64,000 nucleotides of DNA from Picocystis sp. L7 (Eukaryota; Chlorophyta; Picocystophyceae; Picocystales; Picocystaceae), in assembly GCA_020975725.1 (NCBI GenBank), contig QXJR01000012.1, positions 248,001 through 312,000 on the forward strand, given 5' to 3'. A model generated the notes under the pieces. That model ran no database searches, was not told the origin of the DNA, and saw only the letters and a list, made by a program, of their open reading frames with translations. Shown one piece after another: positions 31,435 through 42,050 of this stretch. The translations under genes and the position numbers were made by a program. Within the stretch, counting starts at the first letter, position 1. The number at the start of each line of letters is the position of its first letter.

Positions 31435-33358
31435 CTACTTGTACTTGGCACGCCACCGCGATAGCAAACCCTTCTTCTCCTTGTTCGTAGTTACCTGCTC
31501 CCGCACCTCCGCAAGCATTTGGTACAGCTGGGAAAAACTAGGCCTTGCATCTGGATCTGCTTCCCAACATGCTTCCATAATCTCTGCTAGACCTGATGGG
31601 GTGCCTTGGGGAATGGGAGGGCGCAAACCCTTCTGCACTACACCAACTGCAGCCTGAAGAGGGGTCATCCCTGCATAAGGGATCTTACCCGTTAATAGTT
31701 CCCACAGAACGATTCCAAAGGAGAAGATGTCTGCTTTGAGGCCATATGGCCTGTGTTCAATGACCTCTGGCGCCATCCAGCGGTATGTGCCTGTTTCTGC
31801 AGTCATGATGCCCTCTGTTGAAACGGCTACCCTCGCCACACCAAAGTCTGCAATTTTCACTACCTCGTTCTCATCCATCAACAAGTTGCATGCTTTCAAG
31901 TCCCGGTGAATAATATTCCGCTGATGCAAGTAATCCATACCACGTGCGACATCTGTTGCCATCTTCAATAAGGTCGGCACCTTCAACTTGTCCTTCTGAC
32001 GGTGAATATAGTCAAATACCGTGCCCCCTGCCATGTATTCAAACACAATGCATAGATTCGGTTTCCTAGTGCATGCCCCAATAAATTGTACTACATTTTT
32101 GTGTCTGACCTTCCTCATAATACTGACCTCCTGAAGAAATTCCTCGAGCTGAGTTGAATCCTCGTTTGCATCCCTTAGAATCTTAATTGCCACATCTTGC
32201 CCACAGTACAACCCCCTGTACAGATCACCAAAGGACCCAGCGGCGATCTTCGAGATGAAGTGTAATTGATCTTTGTCCAGCTCCCAATCATCTGTTTGCT
32301 TCTCATCCAGCACATCCCCTTCAGCAGGCTCCTGAAGGTCTGACTGCTTCTTGGAAAACGGTTTTCCCAAAGTTTCCTGTACATTCGCATCATTAAGCAT
32401 CTCCTCCAACCTGTTGAGCAGCGCGATCTGCAGTTCGCTAAGATCGTCCGACTCCCAACCATCCGTAACGAAGACGTCAAGGGTGTAACCATACGTCGTG
32501 CTGAAGGCATGCGCTTCGCGGATGTTCAATCCAATGTCCGACATGAGGGTGGAGAGGCGGCTGAGCAGCTTCGGTCGGTCCAGCGTGGCCACGGTAACCT
32601 CATGGTACTTCTTCACTGCGACCTCTTGCCCTTCAGGTAGCGAGCTCAGACCGCCCTCTTCGTCATCCCCCAACGAGAGCATGCTTTTTCTCTTGGCCGT
32701 TTCTGAAAGTGCAAGGGCTTCCAACGAAGGGGAAGAACCAAACGCAGGTCGTGACAGCCGCCCCCCCAATGATTCTGCGAACCTGCTGTCATCGCGCTTG
32801 GGAAGATCGATGGCATGGCTCATTTGACCCCTGAAGATGGGAGATTGCCTTGGCGAGGAATCAGACCCTCCTGCACTGGACATGTGAGCCAGCACAGTCA
32901 CAGGTCGGACATTCAACGCAAACTTCCCGGTGGCTTCCGTAGCACTGTCCAAGAGCGCCTTGTGCATGAGGACATCGTCCCCTTCAATGTTGACATCAAG
33001 AGCATATCGTGTTGGCAAGGAGGCAAAGTGGTTGTGCAGCATCTGTTCGAAGTCCTGTATCGTGCAGTCGACCACGCGTTCGGTCAGCGTCGGTCCACGT
33101 CCCCGTACGCTTCGTGTCGTCCCGTTCTCGTTCGCAACGCCTGCGTTTCATGTACACGTCGCGTACCGGATCCTCCAGCGCAGGAGACATTTGCTCCCGC
33201 AGTCTCCGCAGCAGCGCATCGCAGACTTCGTGCTTCGTCCTACGACGGAGCTGCAAGAACGAAGGCGAGCTCATCGTGCTCGTCGCGGGTTTATTGCCGG
33301 CCAGGAGGGCGTTGCTGGGCGAGCTGTGCGGGGAGTGCTGCAGGATTCCGAAGGCCAT
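31435..33358 (-). CDS. ACT-domain protein kinase, plant STY8/17/46 type (2 exons)
   Basis: Exons 33167-33358 and 31435-33054 (112-nt intron, phase 0) give 603 residues. It belongs to the plant Raf-like dual-specificity kinases with an ACT domain; Arabidopsis STY8/17/46 phosphorylate plastid transit peptides in the cytosol. Exon 1 ends with the family signature TKHEVCDALLRRLRE; exon 2 opens DFEQMLHNHFASLPTRYALDV. The ACT domain (about 214-266) contains AHAFSTTYGYTLDVFVTDGW. The kinase domain starts near 325 with AAGSFGDLYRG, then HRDLKACNLL near 447, DFGVARV near 467 and MAPEVIE near 492. All catalytic motifs are present. A second donor 9 nt further in (GTGTAC) is possible. This gene type supports a green-lineage origin. 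Confidence 0.93.
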
Positions 33359-34464
33359 CGACTGCGTGCTACCAGCGCACGCTCCCGCGCACGCGCTCAG
33401 CGAGCGTTCGCTCGCAGCTCCTCTTCCGACCGTTCGGCCACGTCCTTCTCTTTCGCTCTCTCCGCTCCTCGTACGCTTGGTTTCTGCGTTCCAGAGGCCG
33501 TCCGATGCACGTGTTTCGTCTTCCACGTCCTTCTGTTCCCTCCTGTTCGCGAAAGGACGGCGTCGTTTGCGATCCACACGAGCACGAAACCAGCGCGCCG
33601 CCACGTGTGGAAGGGAATGCGCGCCATCTCCCGCTCCACGACCAGCGCGCCCATCTCGCCGCACCCCGCAGAGGATCGTCAGAGGCGATGGGACGATCCT
33701 CCACGCACATGGCGAGGACCGGGGCGTCAGGCGTCCTCCAAGTGCCACGGAAGCATCTTGCAGGGATCCCGGAAGACGCCCTGAGGGAATCGATCTCGGA
33801 AACGACACGGCCCGCAGAGGCCGGTGTCGGTGGGGGGGACGCCTCGTCAGCCGGATCTCTTCCTCCCTGGCACCGGGTGGGGGAGCTGGGTACGGATCCC
33901 ACCTCACGTGTCGAGCACGCCGCCCCCGCGGGGATGGACCGTTCGTGGACCGTGGGATTCGGTTGAAAGGACCGTGAATGGACCGCAGGGATCGGATCGG
34001 CGGTTCGGAAGGGGAGGGGAATTCGGGGGGGTCCGATCCGATCCTTCGGGGACGTCGAAAAGGGGGGCATCCATCGACGGTGACCTCGCACGCAGAGGGG
34101 GAGGAGGAATGCCCCCCCTTCCTTGGTGGGTCCGGGGTTCGGGAGGGATCCCACCCACCCCCCTCATTCCCCACGTCTCGATCCTCGAACGAGCGCGGTG
34201 CTCGACCCGCGGAACGACCCCACGATCCCCGGTCGATCCGTCCCCCCTCTCGCCCGTCCTCGACGAGGCTTCCCACCATCCTCCGCACGTCCCGTTCCCT
34301 TCCGTCTCGTCCGTCGAACACCGTCCCTTCCCGTTCGGACCCTTTCCGTCCGACCCCGCAGAGGATCGGCCATGGCCCCCATGGCCGCCGCATCGGCGCA
34401 TGGACGTCCATCGTCACTTTTTTTCTTCTTCTTCGGCTTCGAGCGCACGCGTATCGGCCTCGCG
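33359..34464. other. 1.1-kb divergent promoter, kinase / plastid bL28
   Basis: Very GC-rich DNA with long open frames in several phases, none with recognisable protein sequence. It contains GGACCGT repeats (33937-33990) and GCAGAGGAT at 33668 and 34358. An in-frame ATG at 34372 could extend bL28 ([13 protein letters not shown]), but that passes through a pyrimidine-rich run (34415-34436) more like 5' leader. Confidence 0.5.
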
Positions 34465-35068
34465 ATGGCGAGCTTCACACGTCACGTGGCGCTCGGAGGA
34501 GCCTCCCAGGCGAGGTTCTCGCGTGGCGAAGGGATCGAGCGACTGCAGGGAACCGGACGAGGTCCCTGCGCACGTGGGAAGGCCGCGTCGGTGCAGCCGG
34601 TGCAGAGTGCGTGAACGAGCGCGACGAAGGGACGGACGTGCGTTTGCACGCGTGTTCGAAATGGACGGGAGGTGGGGGCTGACGACGTTTGGATCGCGTG
34701 CAGTGAGTCGCAAGTGCGATCTGACCGGGAAGAAGGCCAACAACGGATACGCCGTCTCTTTCTCGCACCGACGCAGCAAGAAGCTTCAACAGGCGAACTT
34801 GCAGTGGAAGCGCGTGTTTTGGGAGAAGGAAGAACGCGTGGTTCGATTGAAACTGTCCACCAAGGCCATCAAGACCCTCGAGAGGAACGGACTCGACGCC
34901 ATGGCCAAGGAAGCGGGGTTGGACCTGTACGCGTTGCCGTACCAAGACGCCAGCGCGGCGCGGAAGGAGTACGTGGCCAAGCATCCTGGTTCGCCGAAAG
35001 CGAAGAACCCACGTGCGATGAAGGAATCCACGCGACAGAACAAGCTGAACGCCGCCCTCTCCTCGTGA
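34465..35068 (+). CDS. RPL28: Plastid ribosomal protein bL28 (2 exons)
   Basis: Exons 34465-34561 and 34704-35068 (142-nt intron, phase 1) give 153 residues. It is a large-subunit protein of the bacterial-type ribosome; the lysine-rich core [40 protein letters not shown] matches plastid and cyanobacterial L28 (Zn-site-like [10 protein letters not shown], then [24 protein letters not shown]). Exon 1 ([20 protein letters not shown]) is a plausible plastid transit peptide. A C-terminal tail of about 40 residues ([14 protein letters not shown]) extends past the bacterial length. The splice is chosen because it keeps phase and removes an unrelated stretch; an unspliced reading would start within [12 protein letters not shown] mitochondrial role is possible but less likely. 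Confidence 0.85.
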
Positions 35069-35216
35069 TCCGACCGTCCTCGGTGGGTGCCGACGCGCCT
35101 CCCGTCGCGGTCGTCGTAAACAAAGCGCTGCTCGCGTGGGTTCTCATCGACGCTTTCCCATCTTTGCCCACGCATTTCCCATCGATGGCCTCCCATCTGC
35201 CATCTATCATCTGCCG

Positions 35217-35897
35217 ATGCCGACGTCACGTCCTGGGCCACTTCCATTCCCATCGGCACGTGACGCGCGCGACGTCCAACTCCGACGAGCGCGGCGTCGC
35301 GCGAGAGGGAGACGCACGCGAACGATGCGACGGACGTCGACGTGCGTTGGCCCACGTGGGAGGACGTCGACGCGCGTCCAAGGAAAGGGAGGGTTCGGCG
35401 AACGGTGGAGGAAGCGCGCCGACGGCGCGGGAACCGACACCTGTCCGTGCGGCGGTGGAGCGGAGAATCGGCCGTATCGCCAATGCTGCGCACCGTACCA
35501 TCGCCACGAGAAGGCGGCCGAGACGCCACAGATCCTCCTGCAGACGAGGTTTTCTGCTTATGCCAAAGGAAAGGTGGAATACATCGTTCACACCACCCAT
35601 CCCGACAATCCAGCCCAAGTGGGTAGCGTCGTGGACGACAAGCAGCTGTCCACCTTCCAGGCCGACGTGCGAGCCACCTGCAAGAGGATCAAGTTCACCG
35701 ACCTGAAGGTCCTGCGCGTGGAAATGGATGGAGACGAAGGAGTAGAAGAAGAAGCGCACGTCACCTTCACGTGCAAAGCCACCGTCACGGGACAGAAAGG
35801 AACCCGAGGGAAGGCAGAAACCATGCAGGAAAGGAGCAGGTTCGTGCGTGAAAATGGACAGTGGTCGTACGTCGATGGTGAAGTGAAGTGGACGTAG
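35217..35897 (+). CDS. YchJ/UPF0225-like SEC-C protein
   Basis: A 226-residue protein. Near residue 75 it has the SEC-C zinc motif CPCGGGAENRPYRQCCAPYH. An NTF2-like middle domain follows (LLQTRFSAYAKGKVEYIVHTTHP ... AHVTFTCKATV ... ERSRFVRENGQWSYVDGEV), the arrangement of bacterial YchJ (UPF0225). Plant and algal members are thought to be plastid proteins. The first 60 residues here are Arg/Pro/Ser-rich (MPTSRPGPLPFPSARDARDV), like a transit peptide. The role is unknown. ATG 35217 is the first in frame; the frame stays open somewhat farther up. It lies 148 nt after bL28 on the same strand, and its stop is 19 nt from the stop of the next gene. Confidence 0.88.
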   Translation: MPTSRPGPLPFPSARDARDVQLRRARRRARGRRTRTMRRTSTCVGPRGRTSTRVQGKGGFGERWRKRADGAGTDTCPCGGGAENRPYRQCCAPYHRHEKAAETPQILLQTRFSAYAKGKVEYIVHTTHPDNPAQVGSVVDDKQLSTFQADVRATCKRIKFTDLKVLRVEMDGDEGVEEEAHVTFTCKATVTGQKGTRGKAETMQERSRFVRENGQWSYVDGEVKWT

Positions 35898-35916
35898 TGG
35901 ATGTGCGTCCATTGGA

Positions 35917-36996
35917 TCAACCGAGCAAATGCCGGTTGGCGTGGGCATAATCACCCACCCGCTCTTCCAGCAAAGACATCTTCTCGGTCAGGGTGCGAAG
36001 CTCGGTCGGGGACATCAGCTCCTCGTCCTCTGGAGGAGGATACAAGTAGAGGGAAATGTTCTGCCATCGTCCTTCCATCCGCTTGATTTGACCGCGCAGG
36101 TCTTCCACCTCGCGGCGAAGGCGACGCAGGGATTGAGCGTCCTCGGCTTGCGTTTCGCTCAGTGCGGTCTCCAATGCGCGGAGTTCGTCTCGCACGGCGT
36201 CCTCTACAGCTCTGGGTCCCGACCTTCTCAACCTCTCCAGCGCATGTTCTGCTTCCTCCAACTCTTCGCTGGTGGCCGATTTCATGCATTGTTCCACCTT
36301 CCTCTGCATCAGGGTGGACACGAAGTTGGAAGCGTTCAGGAGGAGCAAGTCCTTCGATTCCGTCAGGGTTGAGATCTTACGCCTGAGCTCTTCCATCCAC
36401 TTTTGCCTCGCAACAACATCCTCGTTGGCAGCTGCTGCTTCCTTTGCCCCGGACTCCATCACCTTCCATGCGTGTTTGCTTTCGTCTTGTCCAGCATCGA
36501 CCTCCGCTTGGAGTTCCCGTACTTTGCTGTCGACGTGAGCGTCAAAGTGCTTGAGCTTGGCTTGCAACTTCTCCTCTTCTCTTCTTTCCATCTCTTCCTG
36601 GCCGGCAACGATATCGTCTCGCATTTGGACGACTCTTTGGATGGTCCTTTCGTTCTCATCCATTTTCTTCTCCAAGGGCTTGAGCTTGCCCATCCACTCC
36701 ACCCTTTCGTCCTTGACGCTGCTGGACAAGTCCTGGATCCTCTTCTGGAGCAGCGGCAGGGCCATGGACGCTTCCACGACCTGCCTTTCCGCGAACACGG
36801 CGTCGTTCCGGAGCGTCTCGAAGTCATGGACGAGGTCTCTCTGCAGCCTCTGCAGCGCGATGCGCAGCTCCACTTGCTCTTCATCCAGTTCCAGATCCTC
36901 CAACGCGTCTGCTTGTGTCCTCACTTCGTTCTTCTCCCCCTCGTGGGTCCCTGCGCTTCGCCTGCGACGTCGCTGAAGCAGCTCCACGGCGTCCAT
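35917..36996 (-). CDS. Coiled-coil protein, function unknown
   Basis: A 359-residue single-exon protein that is almost entirely coiled-coil: long runs of Glu, Lys, Arg, Leu and Gln with heptad-like spacing (ERQVVEASMALPLLQKRIQDL, EEMERREEEKLQAKLKHFD, EALERLRRSG, LRRLRREVEDLRGQIKRMEG). The N-terminus is basic (MDAVELLQRRRRRSAG). A short conserved-looking C-terminus (EKMSLLEERVGDYAHANRHLLG) follows a proline-rich turn (LYPPPEDEELMSP). No catalytic domain is visible. A structural role, perhaps at centriole, flagellum or spindle, is a guess from composition only. It converges with the YchJ-like gene with 19 nt between stops. Confidence 0.8.
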   Translation of the reverse strand: MDAVELLQRRRRRSAGTHEGEKNEVRTQADALEDLELDEEQVELRIALQRLQRDLVHDFETLRNDAVFAERQVVEASMALPLLQKRIQDLSSSVKDERVEWMGKLKPLEKKMDENERTIQRVVQMRDDIVAGQEEMERREEEKLQAKLKHFDAHVDSKVRELQAEVDAGQDESKHAWKVMESGAKEAAAANEDVVARQKWMEELRRKISTLTESKDLLLLNASNFVSTLMQRKVEQCMKSATSEELEEAEHALERLRRSGPRAVEDAVRDELRALETALSETQAEDAQSLRRLRREVEDLRGQIKRMEGRWQNISLYLYPPPEDEELMSPTELRTLTEKMSLLEERVGDYAHANRHLLG

Positions 36997-37237
36997 GTCG
37001 ACTGGGATCGACCTCGGTCGTCACGTGGATCCTCGAATGGAAACGAACTTAAAACAAACGCAGTTAACCGAAGGGGCAGCATGGAGACCAACGAGGAAGC
37101 AAAGGAGGGAGAAACAGGGAAGTGGATGGGAGGGGTGTGTGTGGTGGGGCACAGTGCAGCACCTGGACGAGACACAGCGGACGTGTTGTATGATGAGTCG
37201 TGTATAAATTAATCCCCCTGCCGTTGGATACATCCAT

Positions 37238-38851
37238 TCACAGGTGGAGGGTGGATTTGGTCGCCAAATCCTCTGCCATCTCCGGAAGGAGCTGATCCGA
37301 CAGATAAAACTTTGGACCGTCCATCCCGTTCCCACCAAGAGGTTCCCCTCCCATGGACTGAAGCAGTTCCTGGTCCGTCAAACCGTGATCCATTCCTAAG
37401 TTGTGGCCATGCATATTTCCTACGTGACCCTGACCGTGAGATCCCATGTTCTGCTCATGAATGTACATGTCTCCTGCTGAGGAGTGGGGATGCTGAACTT
37501 GTCTTCTCTGCATGCTAAGATCGTACTGGAGCACACTGTGCCCTGCTGCGTAACCTGAATCCAAAGACCCCCCAAACAGTTGGTCCAGAGGAATGTTTCC
37601 AGCGTGATCGGGCTCGAAAAGCTGATTCATCCAAGCATCATCTGCACCGGCCTCGTCGAATCCAGAATGGTGCATCATCTGATGCTGCATGTTTTCAAAC
37701 TGCTGTGAGTGGCTCGGGTTCATTCCTGCATATCCTTGGGAGCTGTACACTTGGTGGTGGGGATGAGGCATCCTCATTCCTTGGTGCGAACTTTCCATTG
37801 GCAAATATCGGGGGTGTGACTGTTGTGGGTGCAGCATCTGACCGCGGCTCTGCACAGTGGGAGGCGTGCTGACAGCATGCTGCATTTGCTGGCTCTTGAG
37901 GTGATCCGGAAGCGGCCCTGGGCTACCGCTGTGTATCAGTTTCCGTTCTTGCGCAGCAAGGAAAATAGCAGCGGAGGGATTGAGGCGTTTGCCTTTTGCC
38001 ATGCTTCTTCCGTTCAGCCCCTTCAGCTGTCCTTCCTTTGCAAGGTCCTTCAGCAGGTCTTCATATTCACTAATATCAAAGTTAGTAACAGCCTCCAACC
38101 CCCGCTGCTTTATAGCCTCCTGGTCATAAGCAGCAGCGGCTTCTACTTCAGTATCATACAAGCCAAGATACCTGTATTTTTTCCCAATGAGCTGTCCTAT
38201 CCTGGCCTCCCACCTTCCTTTCTGATGTTTTGTGACCCCCCTGTACTTGGAAGATCCACGAGAGAATCCCTTGCTCTGTCTGCGTAGGGACATGACTAAA
38301 TCGTCTTTTGTCACTTCCTGTAGGTTCTGAAGTTCTTCCTGATAGTTTTCCAATGCAAAATTTGTGACAGCTTTTGAACCCCTGCACTTAATGGCAGCAA
38401 TGTCATACGCTAGGGCAGCCTGCTCCTCCGAATCGAAACCTCCCAGATACACTTGCTTCCCATCTTCCCAGATGTGCGCTTCCCACCTTCCTGTCCTGCA
38501 GTGATGAGTTACGCCCCTGAATTTGGAAGTATTCCGCACTCCACGGCGTTCTGTCTTCTTCAAACGTTTCGGAGGCTCAACGATATGTTTAGCATGCAGT
38601 TCAGTGGCCGGACGTTTCATTGGCATGCGACCCTGCTCCAGCACTTGTGGTCGGGTGTCCACTTGTCTTTGCCCTGCTGCTGACGCCTGAGAGGCCTGCT
38701 GTTTTCCCTTTAGGGGCCCTAACGCTGCGAGAAGGCTGACATGTTGCTGCCGGTGTAGTTTACTCCCAGGCGTATTCTGCCCTCCCATTCTCGCCAGCTG
38801 TTGTTCTGGGTCTGAGGTACTTGGCCCATCAGATCCGCTCTTTTGATTCAT
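37238..38851 (-). CDS. Tandem-AP2 transcription factor (AP2/ANT-like), copy 1
   Basis: A 537-residue protein with two AP2 DNA-binding domains: about 109-170 ([20 protein letters not shown] ... [22 protein letters not shown]) and 203-262 ([19 protein letters not shown] ... [19 protein letters not shown]). A short linker ([24 protein letters not shown]) of the euANT/AP2 type joins them. The C-terminal 250 residues are rich in His, Gln, Met and Ser, like an activation region. In plants this class controls development and cell identity; in algae the targets are unknown. Single exon with the ATG at 38851. Together with the second copy (42051-43662) it suggests local duplication. Confidence 0.95.
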   Translation of the reverse strand: MNQKSGSDGPSTSDPEQQLARMGGQNTPGSKLHRQQHVSLLAALGPLKGKQQASQASAAGQRQVDTRPQVLEQGRMPMKRPATELHAKHIVEPPKRLKKTERRGVRNTSKFRGVTHHCRTGRWEAHIWEDGKQVYLGGFDSEEQAALAYDIAAIKCRGSKAVTNFALENYQEELQNLQEVTKDDLVMSLRRQSKGFSRGSSKYRGVTKHQKGRWEARIGQLIGKKYRYLGLYDTEVEAAAAYDQEAIKQRGLEAVTNFDISEYEDLLKDLAKEGQLKGLNGRSMAKGKRLNPSAAIFLAAQERKLIHSGSPGPLPDHLKSQQMQHAVSTPPTVQSRGQMLHPQQSHPRYLPMESSHQGMRMPHPHHQVYSSQGYAGMNPSHSQQFENMQHQMMHHSGFDEAGADDAWMNQLFEPDHAGNIPLDQLFGGSLDSGYAAGHSVLQYDLSMQRRQVQHPHSSAGDMYIHEQNMGSHGQGHVGNMHGHNLGMDHGLTDQELLQSMGGEPLGGNGMDGPKFYLSDQLLPEMAEDLATKSTLHL

Positions 38852-40940
38852 GCCACAGTCAAGCCTGTGACGTTTTTCTCGTTCTATGGGAACCCTATTG
38901 ACCTAGAATAAATAAGATTGAATCGACTTTCTTCTACGTAAGCGCAAAACCTGACAGGTGCACCCTTCACGGACGCACGCTAGACTGAAGATCAGCAGGC
39001 ACTTCTTGGTTATCTGTTGTTGTTGTAGCTAGATAAGGTTGTGTCGTTTCGTTGCAATATTAACTTCGGACCGCTGTCGCTGCCGAGGAGAGTTTCGCCT
39101 TGCACTGGTGGTCGAAGTCCAGGCTGCTCACCCACAAGTCTCCTGCGCAGCGTAATTAGACGCAGGAGCTAGCTAGATCCATGAATCCTGCACGTAACGT
39201 GCGAATCCAAACTTCGAGTCTGTGCAACGCTTGCAGGAGTCAGCCGGTTGCCACACGTTCCCGACGCACCGCGTTGCCGTCTCCTCGTCGGCGTCGCTCC
39301 TTCCTCGCGTCCACGTTCCGTCCTTCTGCTGCTTTCACGCCCTTCGATGTGGTCACGCACACGCTTGCCTCCGTCCTGGTCCGACGGGATCCTCGGAGTT
39401 CCTCCTCGAAACGCTTCGTTCGACCGCGCTTTGCGCCTGCGCTCGACGTGGAAATGGTCGGATACGAACTTTCGCCTGGGACGGTTCGGACTTGGCCCAT
39501 GTCGGTTCGCGTTCCCCCTCGCCCCGTCGCCCGTGGAGGAGAGGCAGGGATACCTCCACGGGGAAAGGGGGGGTTCCTCGACGGACATGGCGAGAGGTGG
39601 ATCGAGGGGGTGTGGATGGATCGGTCCGGTTTCAAAGTCCCGGGTTCGACCGACTACGAGCCGCCTTTGGGAGACGCGGGTAGCCCGGGTGAACTTCCGG
39701 GTTCAGAACGGATGGTTAGACCCAGGAACTTGACCGGGGCGGGAAAGGGAGCGTTTCCGATCGTGACCCGCCTCGAAAGGGAATGCTTGATCGGGGGAGC
39801 TTCGATCCCCCCGAGGATAGCCCATGCGAGGACACCGAGGAAACCGCCCGTCCTCGATGGCTCCGAAACAGATACCGTCGAGGAACCGGACATCGACCCT
39901 ATCGTCGTGGGCATTCCTCTGCGCGACGTGGCACGCAAGGGCGCATCGGCAGTCCCGCTGGAGGACGTGCGCCATGTGACGCCGTCGAACACGAACTGCG
40001 TCGACGTCGAACACGCCGCCGAAACAAGAGTGATGGGGTTGCAAGGAAGGGCATGGTCGTACACACAGGTATGCACCTGGAGATAGTTCTGGATCCCGCC
40101 GACACGATCCGTTCGGAGTTGTCACATGGTCGTACTCCTCCGAGGGACCAGGAAGTACAGCGGATGAGCGAACCAACACGATGCAGGGATCGTGATCCCC
40201 GAATGCTTGCATGGAAGCAACAGCAAAGCCATGGAGGCTAATCCATGGGGTCACAAGGGGTCGTGGATGGTCGATGCAACCGAGGCCTTTTGCGATTTTG
40301 GGGATGGTTGGACGTAGTGCGCGTTCGGAGAATTTCGAAAACGAGACGTCCTCCTGCAATTCCTGAGGATGAAAGGTACACCGCAAAACCTCTCTCTTGA
40401 ACCAGGGATCTATTAAAGCGACAAGGTTTTGTGGCTTAGATCCATACAGAATCTCTGGACACCTCCCGAGAAACCCACGCGTTTGCTTGTAGCTGTACAA
40501 AGGTGAGAGATCCGAAGAAAGAATCACACACAAGGTGCAAACCTAAACTAGGATCAGCAACCCTGAAGGCATGGATCGAGTGAGAAGAAGACACCAGCAC
40601 GAGGAGTGTCCACATTTTCGGAAGTAGCGACCTTCGAACAGCTGGACTGGAAGAGAATGCTAGAGCTGTAACTACGACCGCCCCATAGGATATCACACCC
40701 TGCTCCAGCAGCACCGTCCTGCGCAATTACGAACAGGGACCCCTCACCACTAGCGATGGGTGCGTCGATGCTTTGTTTATCGAATTTGTCAGAGGACAAC
40801 CCGTATTAGAGTTGGAGGCATGAAGGACATGCATCGCTGCCATGGCAGGATTGGGTGGGTCTGGAGAGTAGCAGAAAACTTTATCACATTCGCTCGACCA
40901 AACAAAAAGCGAGGAGTTTCGCGTGTAAACTTCCAACTAC
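38852..40940. other. 2.1-kb gene-free region with a GC-rich island
   Basis: No gene is recognised. 39200-40250 is GC-rich with a block (39640-39800) sharing CGGGTTCGACC, GTTTCCGATCG and CTCGAAAGGGA with other promoters; 40260-40940 is AT-richer. A 301-codon plus-strand frame at 39181-40086 is rejected as compositional. The region probably holds the AP2 promoter and the eS30 3' end. Confidence 0.5.
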
Positions 40941-41494
40941 TTAGCTGTTGGCGTTAGGAGAGCGCTTCTTTCCAAAGCCTACCACCACGTTGACGAAGCG
41001 TCTGTTGTATTGCATGCGCTTCTTGGCGCGGCCCTTGGGCTGTTTCTTCTTGTCCTGTTTGTCCACCTTGGGAGTCTGGCCTCGCACCTTACCAGCACGG
41101 GCGAGCGATCCATGCACCTTTCCTGCAACGTACAGAAGCACACACAAATGCACAGCGTCAGACGGCCGTCCTACGGAGCGCAATCACATCGTTCGATTCC
41201 CTAGGGCTTTTTCGTCCTGGGCCGCGTAGGTCCCGCCTGCTTCGTCCTCCTTCCTCCAGCTTCCGTCCATCTCTTTCCCATCTTTTCCAGCGTCACCGAA
41301 TCAACTCGCATCTCCGTATCTTTCCCACGCTCGTGGTTTCTCGTGCTCGGACCGTGCTCCACGCACGTCAACGGCGGCGGTCCTACCCACTCCAGCCCAC
41401 GCCTCGACCGCTGCGCTTCCTCCCACCGCTCCATCCCCTTTCCAGCCGCACGTTCGTCCGTTCGTGACGCAGGAAGCCGCGCGAACGCACCCAT
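40941..41494 (-). CDS. RPS30: Ribosomal protein eS30 (2 exons, 4-nt first exon)
   Basis: A 61-residue small-subunit protein without a ubiquitin-like fusion, as in plants. Exon 2 (40941-41122) encodes [45 protein letters not shown], a near-exact eS30 match. The frame upstream is not eS30. A splice acceptor GTTGCAG at 41123 joins 'GA AAG' to a first exon that is just ATGG (41491-41494), followed by GTGCGTTC, giving MGKVHGS, the plant-like start. The intron would be 368 nt, the longest in this window. The ATGG exon is inferred from phase and splice signals; another ATGG farther up is possible. Confidence 0.9.
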
Positions 41495-42050
41495 GATGTG
41501 AGTTGGAAGTGCGCGACGTCAGGAATCGGATCGCGTCTGAACAAGACGAGAGGCGGCGGTCACCCTGGGACCCTGCCCCACCAATGGCCCCGATCGGGAG
41601 GGATTCGAACCCCCCTGGAAGGTCTCCGGGACCGATCGAGAGGTACGAGCGACGAGGGGGTACATGTACAGGTGAGGGAAGGGAAAGGGGTACCCATGGA
41701 GAACGAGCAGGGAGGACAGACAGAGAATGATTCGACGGGGGTACAAATGACCCAAGGGATCCGGAGGCGATGCATCCGCTCCTCCAGGGACAGAATTCGA
41801 AGTGGACCTGGGACCAAACAGACGCCAGAACGTCCGGTTGCAGGTGCGCCACGGGAAAAAAAACTCGAAGAAGCAAAGGTACACGTGTTACACAAAACAT
41901 GACCAAGGGAGGGTCGTCGTGTTTGCATGGGCAGCCAAAACGGCAGTTCTGCAGGTGCGACAGTTTCCATACGCTTGCCAGTGCACAGGTCACTGCATTG
42001 GTGCTCCTACCGACGTAAAATTTGGTGTTCACCGGGGTCTGCAAGTGTGG
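41495..42050. other. Intergenic region, eS30 promoter and AP2 3' flank
   Basis: 556 bp without a gene. GGATTCGAACC at 41601-41611 resembles a tRNA B box on minus, but no tRNA cloverleaf can be drawn around it. Confidence 0.5.

Noticed and set aside
32996-34417. 473-codon minus frame overlapping the kinase's 5' end and its promoter
   Set aside because: Only its first-exon portion (33167-33358) fits the kinase family. The rest is GC-rich low-complexity translation and overlaps the promoter; several other frames in the same DNA are equally long.
39181-40086. 301-codon plus frame
   Set aside because: Overlaps other long frames in GC-rich DNA, with Pro/Arg-rich composition and no motif.
41585-41640. 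tRNA-like B box (GGTTCGAATCC on minus)
   Set aside because: The candidate acceptor strand lies only about 20 nt upstream, so no D or anticodon arm can form. It is probably one of the GGTTCGA promoter words.
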